A stretch of DNA of 29,965 nt from a virus: the IMG/VR virus record IMGVR_UViG_3300040801_001809, positions 1 through 29,965 of that record. The stretch is one strand, 5' to 3'. Shown here in pieces: positions 1 through 7,264 of the stretch (positions are counted from its first letter, which is position 1; each line of letters begins with the position of its first letter). Position numbers and translations under genes: made by a program. Below the pieces are notes generated by a model, which saw only the letters and a list, made by a program, of their open reading frames with translations, did no database searches and was not told the origin of the DNA.

Positions 1-43
1 AATCACATAAAGGATTTAAATGTAGACTTTTTACAGAAGCAGA

Positions 44-1120
44 TCAACGAGGTGTCAACTGGGGAATTTGATAAGCAGCTTCATAATGTTTCATCATGAT
101 AGGATCTTCTAGCCATCTATTGTTTACAAATTCGTGCTGCTTATTGATAGTATCATAATACTTCTCTTCATTACCCAAGATATCTTGAATTGCTTGATAC
201 CATGCGTCCGGATCGTTTTCTACTAAATTTGGACAGTTTGTTTGATCATACGGACCAATACCATTACCAATTGTAGAACATAAAGCTGGAATGTTCATAG
301 CTGCATATTCAAGATATTTCAAATCAGATTTAGCATAATTGAAAAGACCATCTTTAATTGGTGCCAACGCTACATCTGCTTGAATTTTTTGCATCATTCC
401 TGGATATTCCCAGAATGAAGACCAAGGAATAAAACTAATACGTCCATTCTGTTTATATTTTTCTAGTTTTGGAGGCATACACCCCACGAACAACCATTCG
501 AACTCATCAGTAGTAGCTTCTATCATTGGAAGTAAGAACTCCAAATCCCCACCAGGACCAACGTGTGATGCAGAACCTGCCCATAAAATAACAGGCTTAT
601 CTTTTTGTGGTCGCTTATCCAGAGTGAAGTCGGGATTCCATAAGAATTTAGGTAAAGTATTTGGAACTACGGCTGAATGACGAATACCAAATTCTCTTTC
701 ATAAAAATGTTTTAAGAATTTTGTACTAAAAGTCACAAGATGTGACATCTTCATGATTTCTAATACATTATCTCTTCTCGTCTTAGTATAGAATTGATAT
801 GCTGCGACATTCTGTGGCTCAATACCATGAACAATATCATCTAGTTCATATGCAATTCTACTTGGAGAACCAGTACCGTCAATACATCTCCTGTATTCCC
901 AAATACAACGCTTTTGATTTTCTGTACATTGTCTCTGGAACCTAATATAGTGTGAACCTTTAATCAAATTTAAATCAAAAACAAATTGATACATAAAGCT
1001 AACATTCCAACCCTTTTTAGCTGAAAGGTATTCCATTGGAACCATTGTTCTATAGAAACCACAACCATTTTTATCAGAGGGAAAACATACAATATTTCTT
1101 GGATTCTGATTTTCTTCCAT
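44..1120 (-). CDS. GT-B fold glycosyltransferase
   Basis: 358 residues, ATG start with a GGAG ribosome site about 12 bases upstream. The C-terminal half looks like a GT-B glycosyltransferase (GT1/GT4 type): a PVILWAGS strand at about 178-185 opens the nucleotide-sugar domain, and a region near 250-280 (ADVALAPIKDG, then KSDLKYLEYAA) corresponds to the family's acidic donor-binding segment. No signal peptide or membrane segment is seen, so it should be cytoplasmic. In T4-like phages such enzymes modify DNA bases or virion proteins, but acceptor and sugar cannot be read from the sequence. It has its own sigma70-like promoter (1152-1179) and diverges from gp55. Confident as a glycosyltransferase, not as to substrate. 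Confidence 0.8.
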   Translation of the reverse strand: MEENQNPRNIVCFPSDKNGCGFYRTMVPMEYLSAKKGWNVSFMYQFVFDLNLIKGSHYIRFQRQCTENQKRCIWEYRRCIDGTGSPSRIAYELDDIVHGIEPQNVAAYQFYTKTRRDNVLEIMKMSHLVTFSTKFLKHFYEREFGIRHSAVVPNTLPKFLWNPDFTLDKRPQKDKPVILWAGSASHVGPGGDLEFLLPMIEATTDEFEWLFVGCMPPKLEKYKQNGRISFIPWSSFWEYPGMMQKIQADVALAPIKDGLFNYAKSDLKYLEYAAMNIPALCSTIGNGIGPYDQTNCPNLVENDPDAWYQAIQDILGNEEKYYDTINKQHEFVNNRWLEDPIMMKHYEAAYQIPQLTPR

Positions 1121-1151
1121 TTAAGGTTCTCCAATTTTATGATTAGCTCTA

Positions 1152-1179
1152 ATTATACTGCAACATTTTTTATTTTCAA
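1152..1179 (-). promoter_or_regulatory. sigma70-like promoter for the glycosyltransferase
   Basis: On the minus strand TTGAAA (1179-1174), a 16-base spacer and TATAAT (1157-1152), followed about 25 bases later by the GGAG/ATG of the glycosyltransferase. Confidence 0.65.
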
Positions 1180-1226
1180 TAGTAATGTATTAGTGAAAAA
1201 TAAATGGAGTTTGATAAAATAACATT

Positions 1227-1234
1227 TATAAATA
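1227..1234 (+). promoter_or_regulatory. T4-type late promoter upstream of gp55
   Basis: Exact TATAAATA octamer 33 bases before the gp55 start. The core is palindromic, so the minus strand reads TATAAATG at 1230-1223, a one-mismatch late promoter pointing at the glycosyltransferase. A late promoter before the late sigma factor itself suggests positive feedback. Confidence 0.7.
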
Positions 1235-1259
1235 GCCAACTTTTTAGGGGAGTATGGAT

Positions 1260-1907
1260 ATGGAAGAAATGGACGAGAACATAAATGACGGAGTTCGTAA
1301 TCGTAAGCGTGGAAAAGGAAAAATCAAAATCACAAAACGCCAACATGTAAATAATAAAGAATTGGTGCAAGAGCTTATTGATTTTAAAGCCACTATCGAA
1401 AAACAACGTGAACAAAAAGATAAAGAAGTATTCAAGATTTTAGAAGAAAAGCGTAAGATCGAAGATGAATTAGAAAGATTAAATAATCTTAAGCGTCCAT
1501 CTAAAAAGAAGATAGAACAATTTGAAATTGAGCTTACTAAAATCAATAAAAAGCTAGAGGCTCGCCAAGCTAAAGAATGTTGTGGACAAGCTTCAGAAAG
1601 ATTGGGAGAGATCTTCATAGATCTCGTTGAAAACTATGCTACCAAATCTAATTTCTCAGGATATACTTACCTTGAAGAAATGAAATCTCGTGCTATTTTC
1701 TTCTTATTACGCTATAGCCCATCATTTAATCCTGAAAAGAGTAAAAACGCATTCGCTTATTGTACACAAATCGTGAAAAACGCATTTATCCAAGTTATCA
1801 AAAAAGAAAAGAAGCGTTCAGAAGCCAAGAAGCAATTTGTAGAAGATTATTATAGAAATAAAGACTTTACCAGAAAAGACGACGATCTATTCTTTGGAAA
1901 TACATGA
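1260..1907 (+). CDS. 55: Late-transcription sigma factor, gp55-like
   Basis: 215 residues from ATG 1260, preferred over ATG 1254 because GGGGAG (1247-1252) is then 7 bases upstream. T4 gp55 is a minimal sigma factor that directs host RNA polymerase to TATAAATA late promoters with the sliding clamp and gp33. Recognisable blocks: VNNKELVQ near the N-terminus, then NFSGYTYLEEM, and FNPEKSKNAFAYCTQIVKNAF followed by KKEKKRSEAKK, all close to T4 gp55. Between them lies a Lys/Glu-rich coiled-coil insertion (about residues 45-110) that T4 gp55 lacks, making this protein longer than the 185-residue T4 version. It sits directly upstream of gp47/gp46, with 51 bases between. Confidence 0.88.
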   Translation: MEEMDENINDGVRNRKRGKGKIKITKRQHVNNKELVQELIDFKATIEKQREQKDKEVFKILEEKRKIEDELERLNNLKRPSKKKIEQFEIELTKINKKLEARQAKECCGQASERLGEIFIDLVENYATKSNFSGYTYLEEMKSRAIFFLLRYSPSFNPEKSKNAFAYCTQIVKNAFIQVIKKEKKRSEAKKQFVEDYYRNKDFTRKDDDLFFGNT

Positions 1908-1936
1908 TAGACTATATCCCCTATTCGTGTTATAAT
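1908..1936 (+). promoter_or_regulatory. sigma70-like promoter for gp47/gp46
   Basis: TAGACT (1908-1913), 17-base spacer, TATAAT (1931-1936) with an extended -10 TGT (1928-1930). The predicted start of RNA, near 1943, falls just before the right arm of the inverted repeat at 1916-1951. Confidence 0.6.
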
Positions 1937-1951
1937 ATACGTCTAGGGGAT
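1916..1951. repeat. 8-bp inverted repeat around the gp47 promoter and SD
   Basis: ATCCCCTA (1916-1923) and TAGGGGAT (1944-1951) are perfect reverse complements with a 20-base spacer holding the -10 element. The right arm contains the AGGGGA Shine-Dalgarno of gp47. RNA started at the local promoter lacks the left arm; RNA read through from gp55 has both and could hide the SD. It could equally be a DNA operator. Confidence 0.65.
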
Positions 1952-1958
1952 TATCTAC

Positions 1959-3053
1959 ATGAAACTGTTATTAATTAGCGACATACATTTTGGTGTTAGA
2001 AAGAATTCTGAAACATACCTAAACATCATGGAAAATTTCTTCTACAAGTTGGTGTCGTCAACTGTAGAAAAAGAAGACATTGATCAATTATGGATTCTTG
2101 GTGATCTGTTTCATGATCGCCATTTGATCAATTCACATATTAAAAATGCAGTGTTTAGAGTGTTTGACTTTTTACTTGAAAAACACCCACACTTAATAAT
2201 TAACGTACTTATCGGAAACCACGATATATATTACAAAAATAGTCTTTCTGAAACATCTCTCAGAATGTTCTTCGAATATCATCCACGATTAAAGATAGTT
2301 AAATCATTTGAAGAACATGACCTTGATGGTTGTAAGACAGCAGTATTTCCATGGCTTTGTGAAAATAGCCTTGAACATGAACAATTTATGGCAATCTACA
2401 ATGAATATGAAGAAACTGGTATAAAGCAATACGATTTATGCCTTGGTCACTTTGAAGTTCATGGATTTGAAGTTGTTCGTGGGGTTAATTTTGAAGGGAA
2501 TATTAAAACAAGCCATTTCGAAGCATTCAAAGATGTATTCTCTGGTCACTTCCACCTAAGACAGAAGAAAGGAAATCTTCAGTATCTTGGATGTCCATAT
2601 GAAATGGATTGGGGCGATTATGGTGATAAGAAAGGTTTGACTATTTATGATACTGATACAAGAAAAGTCAAATTCATTCATAATAAAATGAGTCCTCGAC
2701 ATGTTAAACTCCATGTATCAAAAATCAAAGATGATGTCAAATTACTTGGTCTAGCAAAAAATGCATGGGTCAAATTCTTTATTGATGAGCATATTAAAGA
2801 TGATAAACGCATTGAATATGAAACCATACTTGAGTCATATAACCCAATCTCATATGCTGTTATTGATGAAGTAGAAGGTACTGAGATTGAAGATGATGAT
2901 ATTGACATCGATTCTGAATTCGAAGGTAATGAACTTAATTATATGAATGAGTATATGGAACAATTGGATAATAACGATCCAGATTATACTGACAATGATC
3001 TTAAGCTCTATGCTCATGAACTATATCAGAGAAGTTTGAAGGAGAATGATTAG
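1959..3053 (+). CDS. 47: Recombination nuclease subunit gp47 (SbcD/Mre11-like)
   Basis: 364 residues; the calcineurin-like phosphoesterase subunit that with gp46 resects DNA ends to start recombination-dependent replication. Metal-site motifs appear in order: SDIHFG (D8, H10), GDLFHDR, IGNHD, LGHFEVHG and FSGHFHLR. It is longer than T4 gp47 (339) because of an acidic C-terminal region (EIEDDDIDIDSEF and onward). The ATG follows AGGGGA by 9 bases. Its stop overlaps the GTG start of gp46 (TAGTG), so the two subunits are translationally coupled. Expression probably comes from the sigma70-like promoter at 1908-1936. Confidence 0.93.
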   Translation: MKLLLISDIHFGVRKNSETYLNIMENFFYKLVSSTVEKEDIDQLWILGDLFHDRHLINSHIKNAVFRVFDFLLEKHPHLIINVLIGNHDIYYKNSLSETSLRMFFEYHPRLKIVKSFEEHDLDGCKTAVFPWLCENSLEHEQFMAIYNEYEETGIKQYDLCLGHFEVHGFEVVRGVNFEGNIKTSHFEAFKDVFSGHFHLRQKKGNLQYLGCPYEMDWGDYGDKKGLTIYDTDTRKVKFIHNKMSPRHVKLHVSKIKDDVKLLGLAKNAWVKFFIDEHIKDDKRIEYETILESYNPISYAVIDEVEGTEIEDDDIDIDSEFEGNELNYMNEYMEQLDNNDPDYTDNDLKLYAHELYQRSLKEND

Positions 3054-4885
3054 TGAAATTGTTCATTAAAAGTGCAGAAATAAAAAACTTTCTTAGTGTT
3101 GGATCTCAACCAATAACAATCGAATACAAAAGTGGCATACATGCTGTCACTGGGCATGTTGTGGGACAACCAACAAATAACGGAGTAGGTAAATCTACAT
3201 TATTTGTCGATGCTGTTGTCTTTGCTTTCTTTGGTAAAAGTATTCGTGGACTCAACAAAGCCAAGATGATTAATAGTATCAATGATTGCGATTGTTATGT
3301 ACATCTTAGATTTGAAATCGATGGACATCCTTATCGTATTGAACGAGGTATTAAGCCTGACTATCTTCGATTAATAGACGAAGTTGAAGAAGAAGAAAAT
3401 AAGAACAAGAAAAAGAATGAAAAAGAAGATAAAGAAAAATCTGCTAAGAAATTAACTCAAAGCGATATTGATGAAAAGCTTGGTGGTATGTCTTTAGAGA
3501 GCTTCAAGAACATGATTACTTTGAATATTAATTATTCAACCCCATTCTTTAAAATGTCAGTAGGTCAAAAGAGAGATTTACTTGAAAACATTATGAATCT
3601 ATCTGTATTTGGAAGAATGTTTGAAAAAGTTAAAGAAGATTATAATGGTTTAAAACGAGATATTAAAGAATTAGAATCTGATATCAAACACATGCTTAAG
3701 TCATATACTGATCGCGTCAATACATTCAAAAAACTTGAAACTATGAAGAAAGAGTTTGAAGAATCTAAAGCTGAAGAGATTGAAGAATTCAATGCTAAGA
3801 TCTTGGAATTAGAGAATAAAAAGAAATCGATTTCTATTCCCGATAAAGATTTTGAATCTATCAGAGACAAAATTAATTCAAGATTACAATCAATAGCGTC
3901 TGAAATTTCAAAGAATGAACATATAGTCGATACCAACGATTCAAATATACGAAAAAATAATAAAAAGATTGAACGTATGAAAGAGAGTCCTGTATGTTCT
4001 GTATGTAACAACCCAACAGATTCAGAACATAGTGCTAAACATGAAGCCGAGATTAATGAAGAAAATGAAGGATATCAGACTGCCATTTCAGAAGCTGAAA
4101 ATAATTTAAAGACTCTTAAGGAAGAAAAAGATCAATTGCGAGAAAAGCTTACTAAAGCTAAAGAAGCAGTAGCTAAAGTCGAAAAGTTAAAATTAAACAA
4201 ACAAAAAATTGATAATTACTTGTCTTCATATAAAGAAAGACTAGAGAAAGCTCAGTCAAAAGAATTTGATATTGAAGTTATTGATAAAAACGAGTTGATT
4301 AAAGATAAGAAAGAACTTGAAGATAAGAAAGCTGAATACGCTGAAGTCAAAAAGAAGTTTAAGTTGGCAGATAGAATGAAGCAGATCCTTGGTGATGGCG
4401 GAATTAAAAACTATACTATTAGAAAGATCTTACCATATCTCAATAAGAAGATGAACCAACATCTCGCTATGCTCAATGCCAATTATACAATATCTTTTGA
4501 TTCCCAATTGAAAGAATTATTGAAATCTCGCAATCGTGATGAATTTACGTATGAAAACTTCTCAGGTGGTGAACAAAAGAGAATTGATATTGCTTGGATG
4601 TTTACAACTGTTAGTGTGGCAAAGATGCGTAATTCTGTTGATTGTAATCTTTTAGTTCTAGACGAAGTTCTTGATTCTTCAATGTGTTCTAATGGTATTG
4701 GAATGTTGATGAAGTATCTCAAAACAGAATTTAGACAAAATAATAGTGATCATTGCGTCTATATTATTACACATAAATCTGAAATTGGTGAAGATGACTT
4801 TGATTCTATCATTCGTCTTAAGAAAGAGAATGGTTTCACTAAGATCGATTCAATTGAAGAACTTGATCCAGTCATCCAAGTCTAA
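3053..4885 (+). CDS. 46: Recombination nuclease ATPase gp46 (SbcC/Rad50-like)
   Basis: 610 residues, GTG start overlapping the gp47 stop, with GGAG upstream. SMC-type ABC ATPase that partners gp47. Visible: N-terminal Walker A (NNGVGKSTLF, about residue 43-52), long coiled coils, a zinc hook with C315-x-x-C318 near the middle, the signature FSGGEQKRIDIAW and the Walker B LLVLDEVLD near the C-terminus. T4 gp46 is 560 residues; the extra length is largely a Glu/Lys-rich insert at about 107-140. It begins the same way as T4 gp46 (KNFLSVG versus KNIMSVG). Confidence 0.94.
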   Translation: MKLFIKSAEIKNFLSVGSQPITIEYKSGIHAVTGHVVGQPTNNGVGKSTLFVDAVVFAFFGKSIRGLNKAKMINSINDCDCYVHLRFEIDGHPYRIERGIKPDYLRLIDEVEEEENKNKKKNEKEDKEKSAKKLTQSDIDEKLGGMSLESFKNMITLNINYSTPFFKMSVGQKRDLLENIMNLSVFGRMFEKVKEDYNGLKRDIKELESDIKHMLKSYTDRVNTFKKLETMKKEFEESKAEEIEEFNAKILELENKKKSISIPDKDFESIRDKINSRLQSIASEISKNEHIVDTNDSNIRKNNKKIERMKESPVCSVCNNPTDSEHSAKHEAEINEENEGYQTAISEAENNLKTLKEEKDQLREKLTKAKEAVAKVEKLKLNKQKIDNYLSSYKERLEKAQSKEFDIEVIDKNELIKDKKELEDKKAEYAEVKKKFKLADRMKQILGDGGIKNYTIRKILPYLNKKMNQHLAMLNANYTISFDSQLKELLKSRNRDEFTYENFSGGEQKRIDIAWMFTTVSVAKMRNSVDCNLLVLDEVLDSSMCSNGIGMLMKYLKTEFRQNNSDHCVYIITHKSEIGEDDFDSIIRLKKENGFTKIDSIEELDPVIQV

Positions 4886-4888
4886 ATG

Positions 4889-4896
4889 TATAAATA
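4889..4896 (+). promoter_or_regulatory. T4-type late promoter
   Basis: Exact TATAAATA directly after the gp46 stop codon, 18 bases before the next start; a GGAG ribosome site lies between. It would drive the 99-residue protein and the zincin. Confidence 0.75.
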
Positions 4897-4913
4897 TGGG
4901 TTGGAGATATATT

Positions 4914-5213
4914 ATGCCTAAGAATCCAAATTCAAATAGTGATAATGATGAAGCACGCAGAGCCCTTCGACTTCGTATCCGAGAAACATTCCAAAGTGAT
5001 GATGAAAATCGTCAGAAGAATGTTGATCATGCTCAAAGGAACAAAGATGAAGAAAACGAAGATGAAGAGCGACTAGACGAAAAGAAGAAAAAGAAGAAAA
5101 AAAGAAAGACCAAGCGTGGTAGAGGTGGATATCTTTGGGGTCCATGGTTTGGTGGATACGAAACTGGTGCTTCTGGAGGTGATGCTGGGGGTGATGGCGG
5201 CGGAGGTGAATAA
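4914..5213 (+). CDS. Small Lys-rich / Gly-rich late protein, unknown
   Basis: 99 residues from ATG 4914, chosen because GGAG lies about 10 bases upstream and the late promoter at 4889 excludes longer forms. Composition is striking: an Asp/Glu/Arg-rich N-terminal half, a run of Lys/Arg (about 57-70), then a Trp/Gly segment (GGYLWGPWFGGYETG) and a Gly/Asp tail. No family is recognised. The basic run suggests nucleic-acid contact, and late expression suggests a virion or internal head protein; both are inference. The stop overlaps the next ATG (TAATG), so it is coupled to the zincin. Confidence 0.6.
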   Translation: MPKNPNSNSDNDEARRALRLRIRETFQSDDENRQKNVDHAQRNKDEENEDEERLDEKKKKKKKRKTKRGRGGYLWGPWFGGYETGASGGDAGGDGGGGE

Positions 5214-5941
5214 TGGAATTTGATTTTGAATCTAGCATCGATAAAAAGAAGCTTCAAGAATCTTTAAGTGAAGAAATTCTTAAAGAAGATGCAGATGGTC
5301 CTAAAGACAGAGTAAAAGATATTGTTAAATTTATTATTAAATCTTCAAAAGATAGAAAACTTGGTGGGACTGAACATGATACTCTATTTGTTTTAGACAC
5401 TGCTAAAGAAAACGCTGAATCTCTTTTACTAGAAAACAAAAACATCAATGTATGGATCGAAGCAGTTCAAAACGACCAAGTTGTAAACAAGTATTTGTTT
5501 GAAAACTTTGGATGGTCTGCAATGTCCGGAAATCGTGCCATTAATAAAGGTCATGCAACTTATTTGGCAGAAGAGTTGAACTACTCTGAAGATCATCAGA
5601 CTATGCTTCAACGTTATTTGGATCACTGTGCAGAATTTCTTGGATTAGAAGAACTACCAGAGATACATCTCATTTATAAGAGGGATGAAGATATGACAAC
5701 TGGAGCGTATGATCCTCAAAATTATCAAATTCGTGCTCTGGCTGGGGGTCGTGCATTCGCTGATGTATTAAGAACTATTGCACACGAACTAGTACACCAT
5801 AAACAAAATCTCCAAAATAGATTAGTGGGAGAAATCCCAGTAGTAGGTGGAGAAATCGAAGATGAAGCTAATGCAGTTGGCGGACAAATGATAAAATCAT
5901 TTGGGACTCAAGAAGATAATGATCTTATTTACGAACTATAA
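5213..5941 (+). CDS. Late zincin metallopeptidase
   Basis: 242 residues with GGAGGTGAA just upstream. The C-terminal third has the zinc-protease signature HELVH (H191, E192, H195) in TIAHELVHHKQ, followed some 20 residues later by EIEDEA (E214/E216/E218), a candidate third zinc ligand as in gluzincins. The preceding YDPQNYQIRAL fits the strand before the active-site helix. The N-terminal 110 residues are not recognised and are rich in [L/I]xE triplets, the motif cut by the T4 prohead protease. Transcribed from the late promoter at 4889. Substrate unknown; a virion or injected protease is possible. Its 3' end overlaps the convergent adenosyltransferase gene by 6 bases with no terminator between them. 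Confidence 0.75.
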   Translation: MEFDFESSIDKKKLQESLSEEILKEDADGPKDRVKDIVKFIIKSSKDRKLGGTEHDTLFVLDTAKENAESLLLENKNINVWIEAVQNDQVVNKYLFENFGWSAMSGNRAINKGHATYLAEELNYSEDHQTMLQRYLDHCAEFLGLEELPEIHLIYKRDEDMTTGAYDPQNYQIRALAGGRAFADVLRTIAHELVHHKQNLQNRLVGEIPVVGGEIEDEANAVGGQMIKSFGTQEDNDLIYEL

Positions 5942-6487
5942 TACAGTCTGATCCCAAATTTCATCATGCGTTACATATCTAGCAAGTGTAAACAATAAAT
6001 CTGAGCAACGATTCAAGAATATTAAACAATTCTCATTGAATTCTCCACACTCACTATATGTTATCCAACATGAGCGTTCTGCTCTTCTTGCTATAGATCT
6101 ACACAAATGCAATTCATGATTTGGTATGATAAAATTACCAAGAGCATCCAATTTATTATGGATTCTCTCTATACAATTCTCTATATGCTCTATGTGTGTT
6201 TCGTTTATTCTAAAATTGGTTTCACTATCCATAGGCGTAGCACAATCAGTCCCAGCTACAAATAACATGTGTTGTAACCAAGTTAAAACACGAATGCATT
6301 CATTCCTTTTAATTGAACAAGTGACTTTTATATTCTTTGAGGCTATACCTATTGAACTATTAAGCTCATCAATATCACCGATAGCTTGAACGCGAATAGA
6401 TGTCTTTTTGTCTTTTGTACAATCTGCAAGCATTGTACACCCTTTGTCTCCATATTTGGTGAATGGTAACGGTGAATTATTTGCCAT
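5936..6487 (-). CDS. pduO: Cob(I)alamin adenosyltransferase, PduO type
   Basis: 183 residues from ATG 6487 (GAGGAG about 10 bases upstream; a longer form would run back into the release-factor gene). PduO/MMAB-type enzymes transfer adenosyl from ATP to cob(I)alamin, giving adenosylcobalamin. ATP-site motif TKYGDKGCTML (10-20), then IGDIDELNSSIG (36-47), RSIARRAER (130-138) and FLNRCSDLLFTLAR (157-170) are characteristic. The start lies one base after the release-factor stop (TGA-T-ATG), so it is co-translated in the RNR operon. The obvious role is to make the cofactor used by the class II RNR encoded upstream. Confidence 0.9.
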   Translation of the reverse strand: MANNSPLPFTKYGDKGCTMLADCTKDKKTSIRVQAIGDIDELNSSIGIASKNIKVTCSIKRNECIRVLTWLQHMLFVAGTDCATPMDSETNFRINETHIEHIENCIERIHNKLDALGNFIIPNHELHLCRSIARRAERSCWITYSECGEFNENCLIFLNRCSDLLFTLARYVTHDEIWDQTVL

Positions 6488-6488
6488 A

Positions 6489-7158
6489 TCAATATAACTC
6501 CTCAATATATCCTTTAAAATACAATTTAAGTGGAATTGACTTTCCATTTAAATGATTAACAACCTGACTATTTTGTTCTTGAACAGTTCTAATCTTATCA
6601 CCACGTAGACCGGTTCCAACTTGTTCTTTTCTGATAGCAGATCGAATATCATGTTGTTCAGATTCTTTAGATTTCTTAATCTTTTCTATTAAACGTTGTA
6701 ACGCAATGTCTTTATTTGCGTTTTGACAACGTTCGTCTTCACTTTGAGCAGTAATTCCTGTTTCGTAATGTGTCAACTCAACTGCACTCTCTACTTTATT
6801 TCTATGTTGACCACCTTTCCCAGATGCCTTATACGTTCTCATTCCATATTCCCATGGTTTTAAATCAACTTCAATCTTTTCTTTGTGGTCAAGAACTGCA
6901 CCAGTAACAGATGAAGTATGAACTCTTCCTTTCTTTTCTGTAGGAGGAACTCTTTGCCATCTATGACCCCCAGCTTCACTTAGAAATACGTCAGATTTCT
7001 TTCCATGAACTTCAAATGAAATGAATCCAGGCAACTCTTTTACGAGTTTAACCTCAAAGACACTCCTTGGCAGCAAACTTGCTGTAAATATTGAATAACT
7101 TTTCTACTAAGTCTTTGGCATCTCTGCCACCTTCACCTTGTCTTATTTCTACAATCAT
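6489..7158 (-). CDS. Short class I peptide release factor, made by +1 frameshift
   Basis: Two frames joined by a +1 shift give about 222 residues. Frame one starts at ATG 7158 (GAGGAG 7 bases upstream) and encodes MIVEIRQGEGGRDA up to a CTT codon (residue 34) followed by TGA at 7056-7054. Skipping one base continues at GAG 7055 through GGHRWQRVPPTEKKGRVHTSS to the catalytic GGQ (about 115-117). The joined protein matches release-factor domains 2-4 without a gap, but lacks N-terminal domain 1, as PrfH-type factors do. The recognition tripeptide is PPT (71-73), the PxT form of RF1 (UAA/UAG), not the SPF of RF2. It hydrolyses peptidyl-tRNA on ribosomes; whether it reads stop codons or rescues stalled ribosomes is open. 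It sits between RNR and the adenosyltransferase. Confidence 0.85.
7054..7068 (-). promoter_or_regulatory. Programmed +1 frameshift site, prfB type
   Basis: On the minus strand: AAGGAG (7068-7063), TGT, then CTT TGA G. This reproduces the bacterial prfB arrangement (SD-like AGGGGG, three bases, CUU UGA) including the spacing. It lies exactly where the release-factor frame must change. Confidence 0.88.
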
Positions 7159-7264
7159 TTTCTTTCTCCTCATATGGACAATTTCGACAACCATTATAAC
7201 AACAATGCCCTCTCTTGAGAAGAAATTCTCTTGAGAGGGCACCATTTTCGTCAAATATAGATTC
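7133..7264 (-). CDS. DUF5522-like Cys-rich reading frame, no clear start codon
   Basis: 43 codons directly after the RNR gene that read ESIFDENGALSREF, LLKRGHCCYNGCRNCPYEE and a short tail. The KRG-CC-x-x-GC-x-x-CPY pattern is that of the small DUF5522 family (from memory). No ATG or GTG is in frame; the nearest non-ATG candidates are ATA inside the frame, or CTG and TTG within the RNR gene, none with a good ribosome site. The frame is exactly +1 to RNR, so skipping the first base of the RNR TGA would fuse the two. It overlaps the release-factor start by 26 bases. It may be a real gene with an odd start, a frameshift extension of RNR, or a remnant. Function unknown. Confidence 0.5.
   Translation of the reverse strand, partial: ESIFDENGALSREFLLKRGHCCYNGCRNCPYEEKENDCRNKTR
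7193..7201 (-). promoter_or_regulatory. Extended -10 promoter before the release factor
   Basis: TGT TATAAT on the minus strand (7201-7193), 35 bases before the release-factor ATG. No good -35 is seen, but the TGn extension matches the other non-late promoters here. Confidence 0.45.
7207..7240. repeat. Long hairpin between RNR and release factor
   Basis: GCCCTCTC at 7208-7215 pairs with GAGAGGGC at 7233-7240; inside, GAGAA (7217-7221) and TTCTC (7226-7230) close a 4-base loop. There is no following T-run, so it is not a standard terminator. On the minus strand TTTCTTCTC (7225-7217) is also complementary (one G-U) to the release-factor SD region GAGGAGAAA (7171-7163), so two structures could compete. 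Confidence 0.6.

Noticed and set aside
1-43. Another gene at the left edge on the minus strand
   Set aside because: Only 43 bases remain after the glycosyltransferase stop, with no ribosome site or recognisable coding sequence.
4918-5257. Pro/His/Phe-rich frames on the minus strand opposite the Lys/Gly-rich gene
   Set aside because: They are the complement of purine-rich repeats (AAG, GGT); the plus strand has the late promoter, ribosome site and coupled start.
7054-7076. Treating the release factor as two genes (TTG start at 7076) or as a broken gene
   Set aside because: The TTG has no ribosome site, neither half makes a complete domain, and the junction reproduces the prfB shift signal with its exact spacing.
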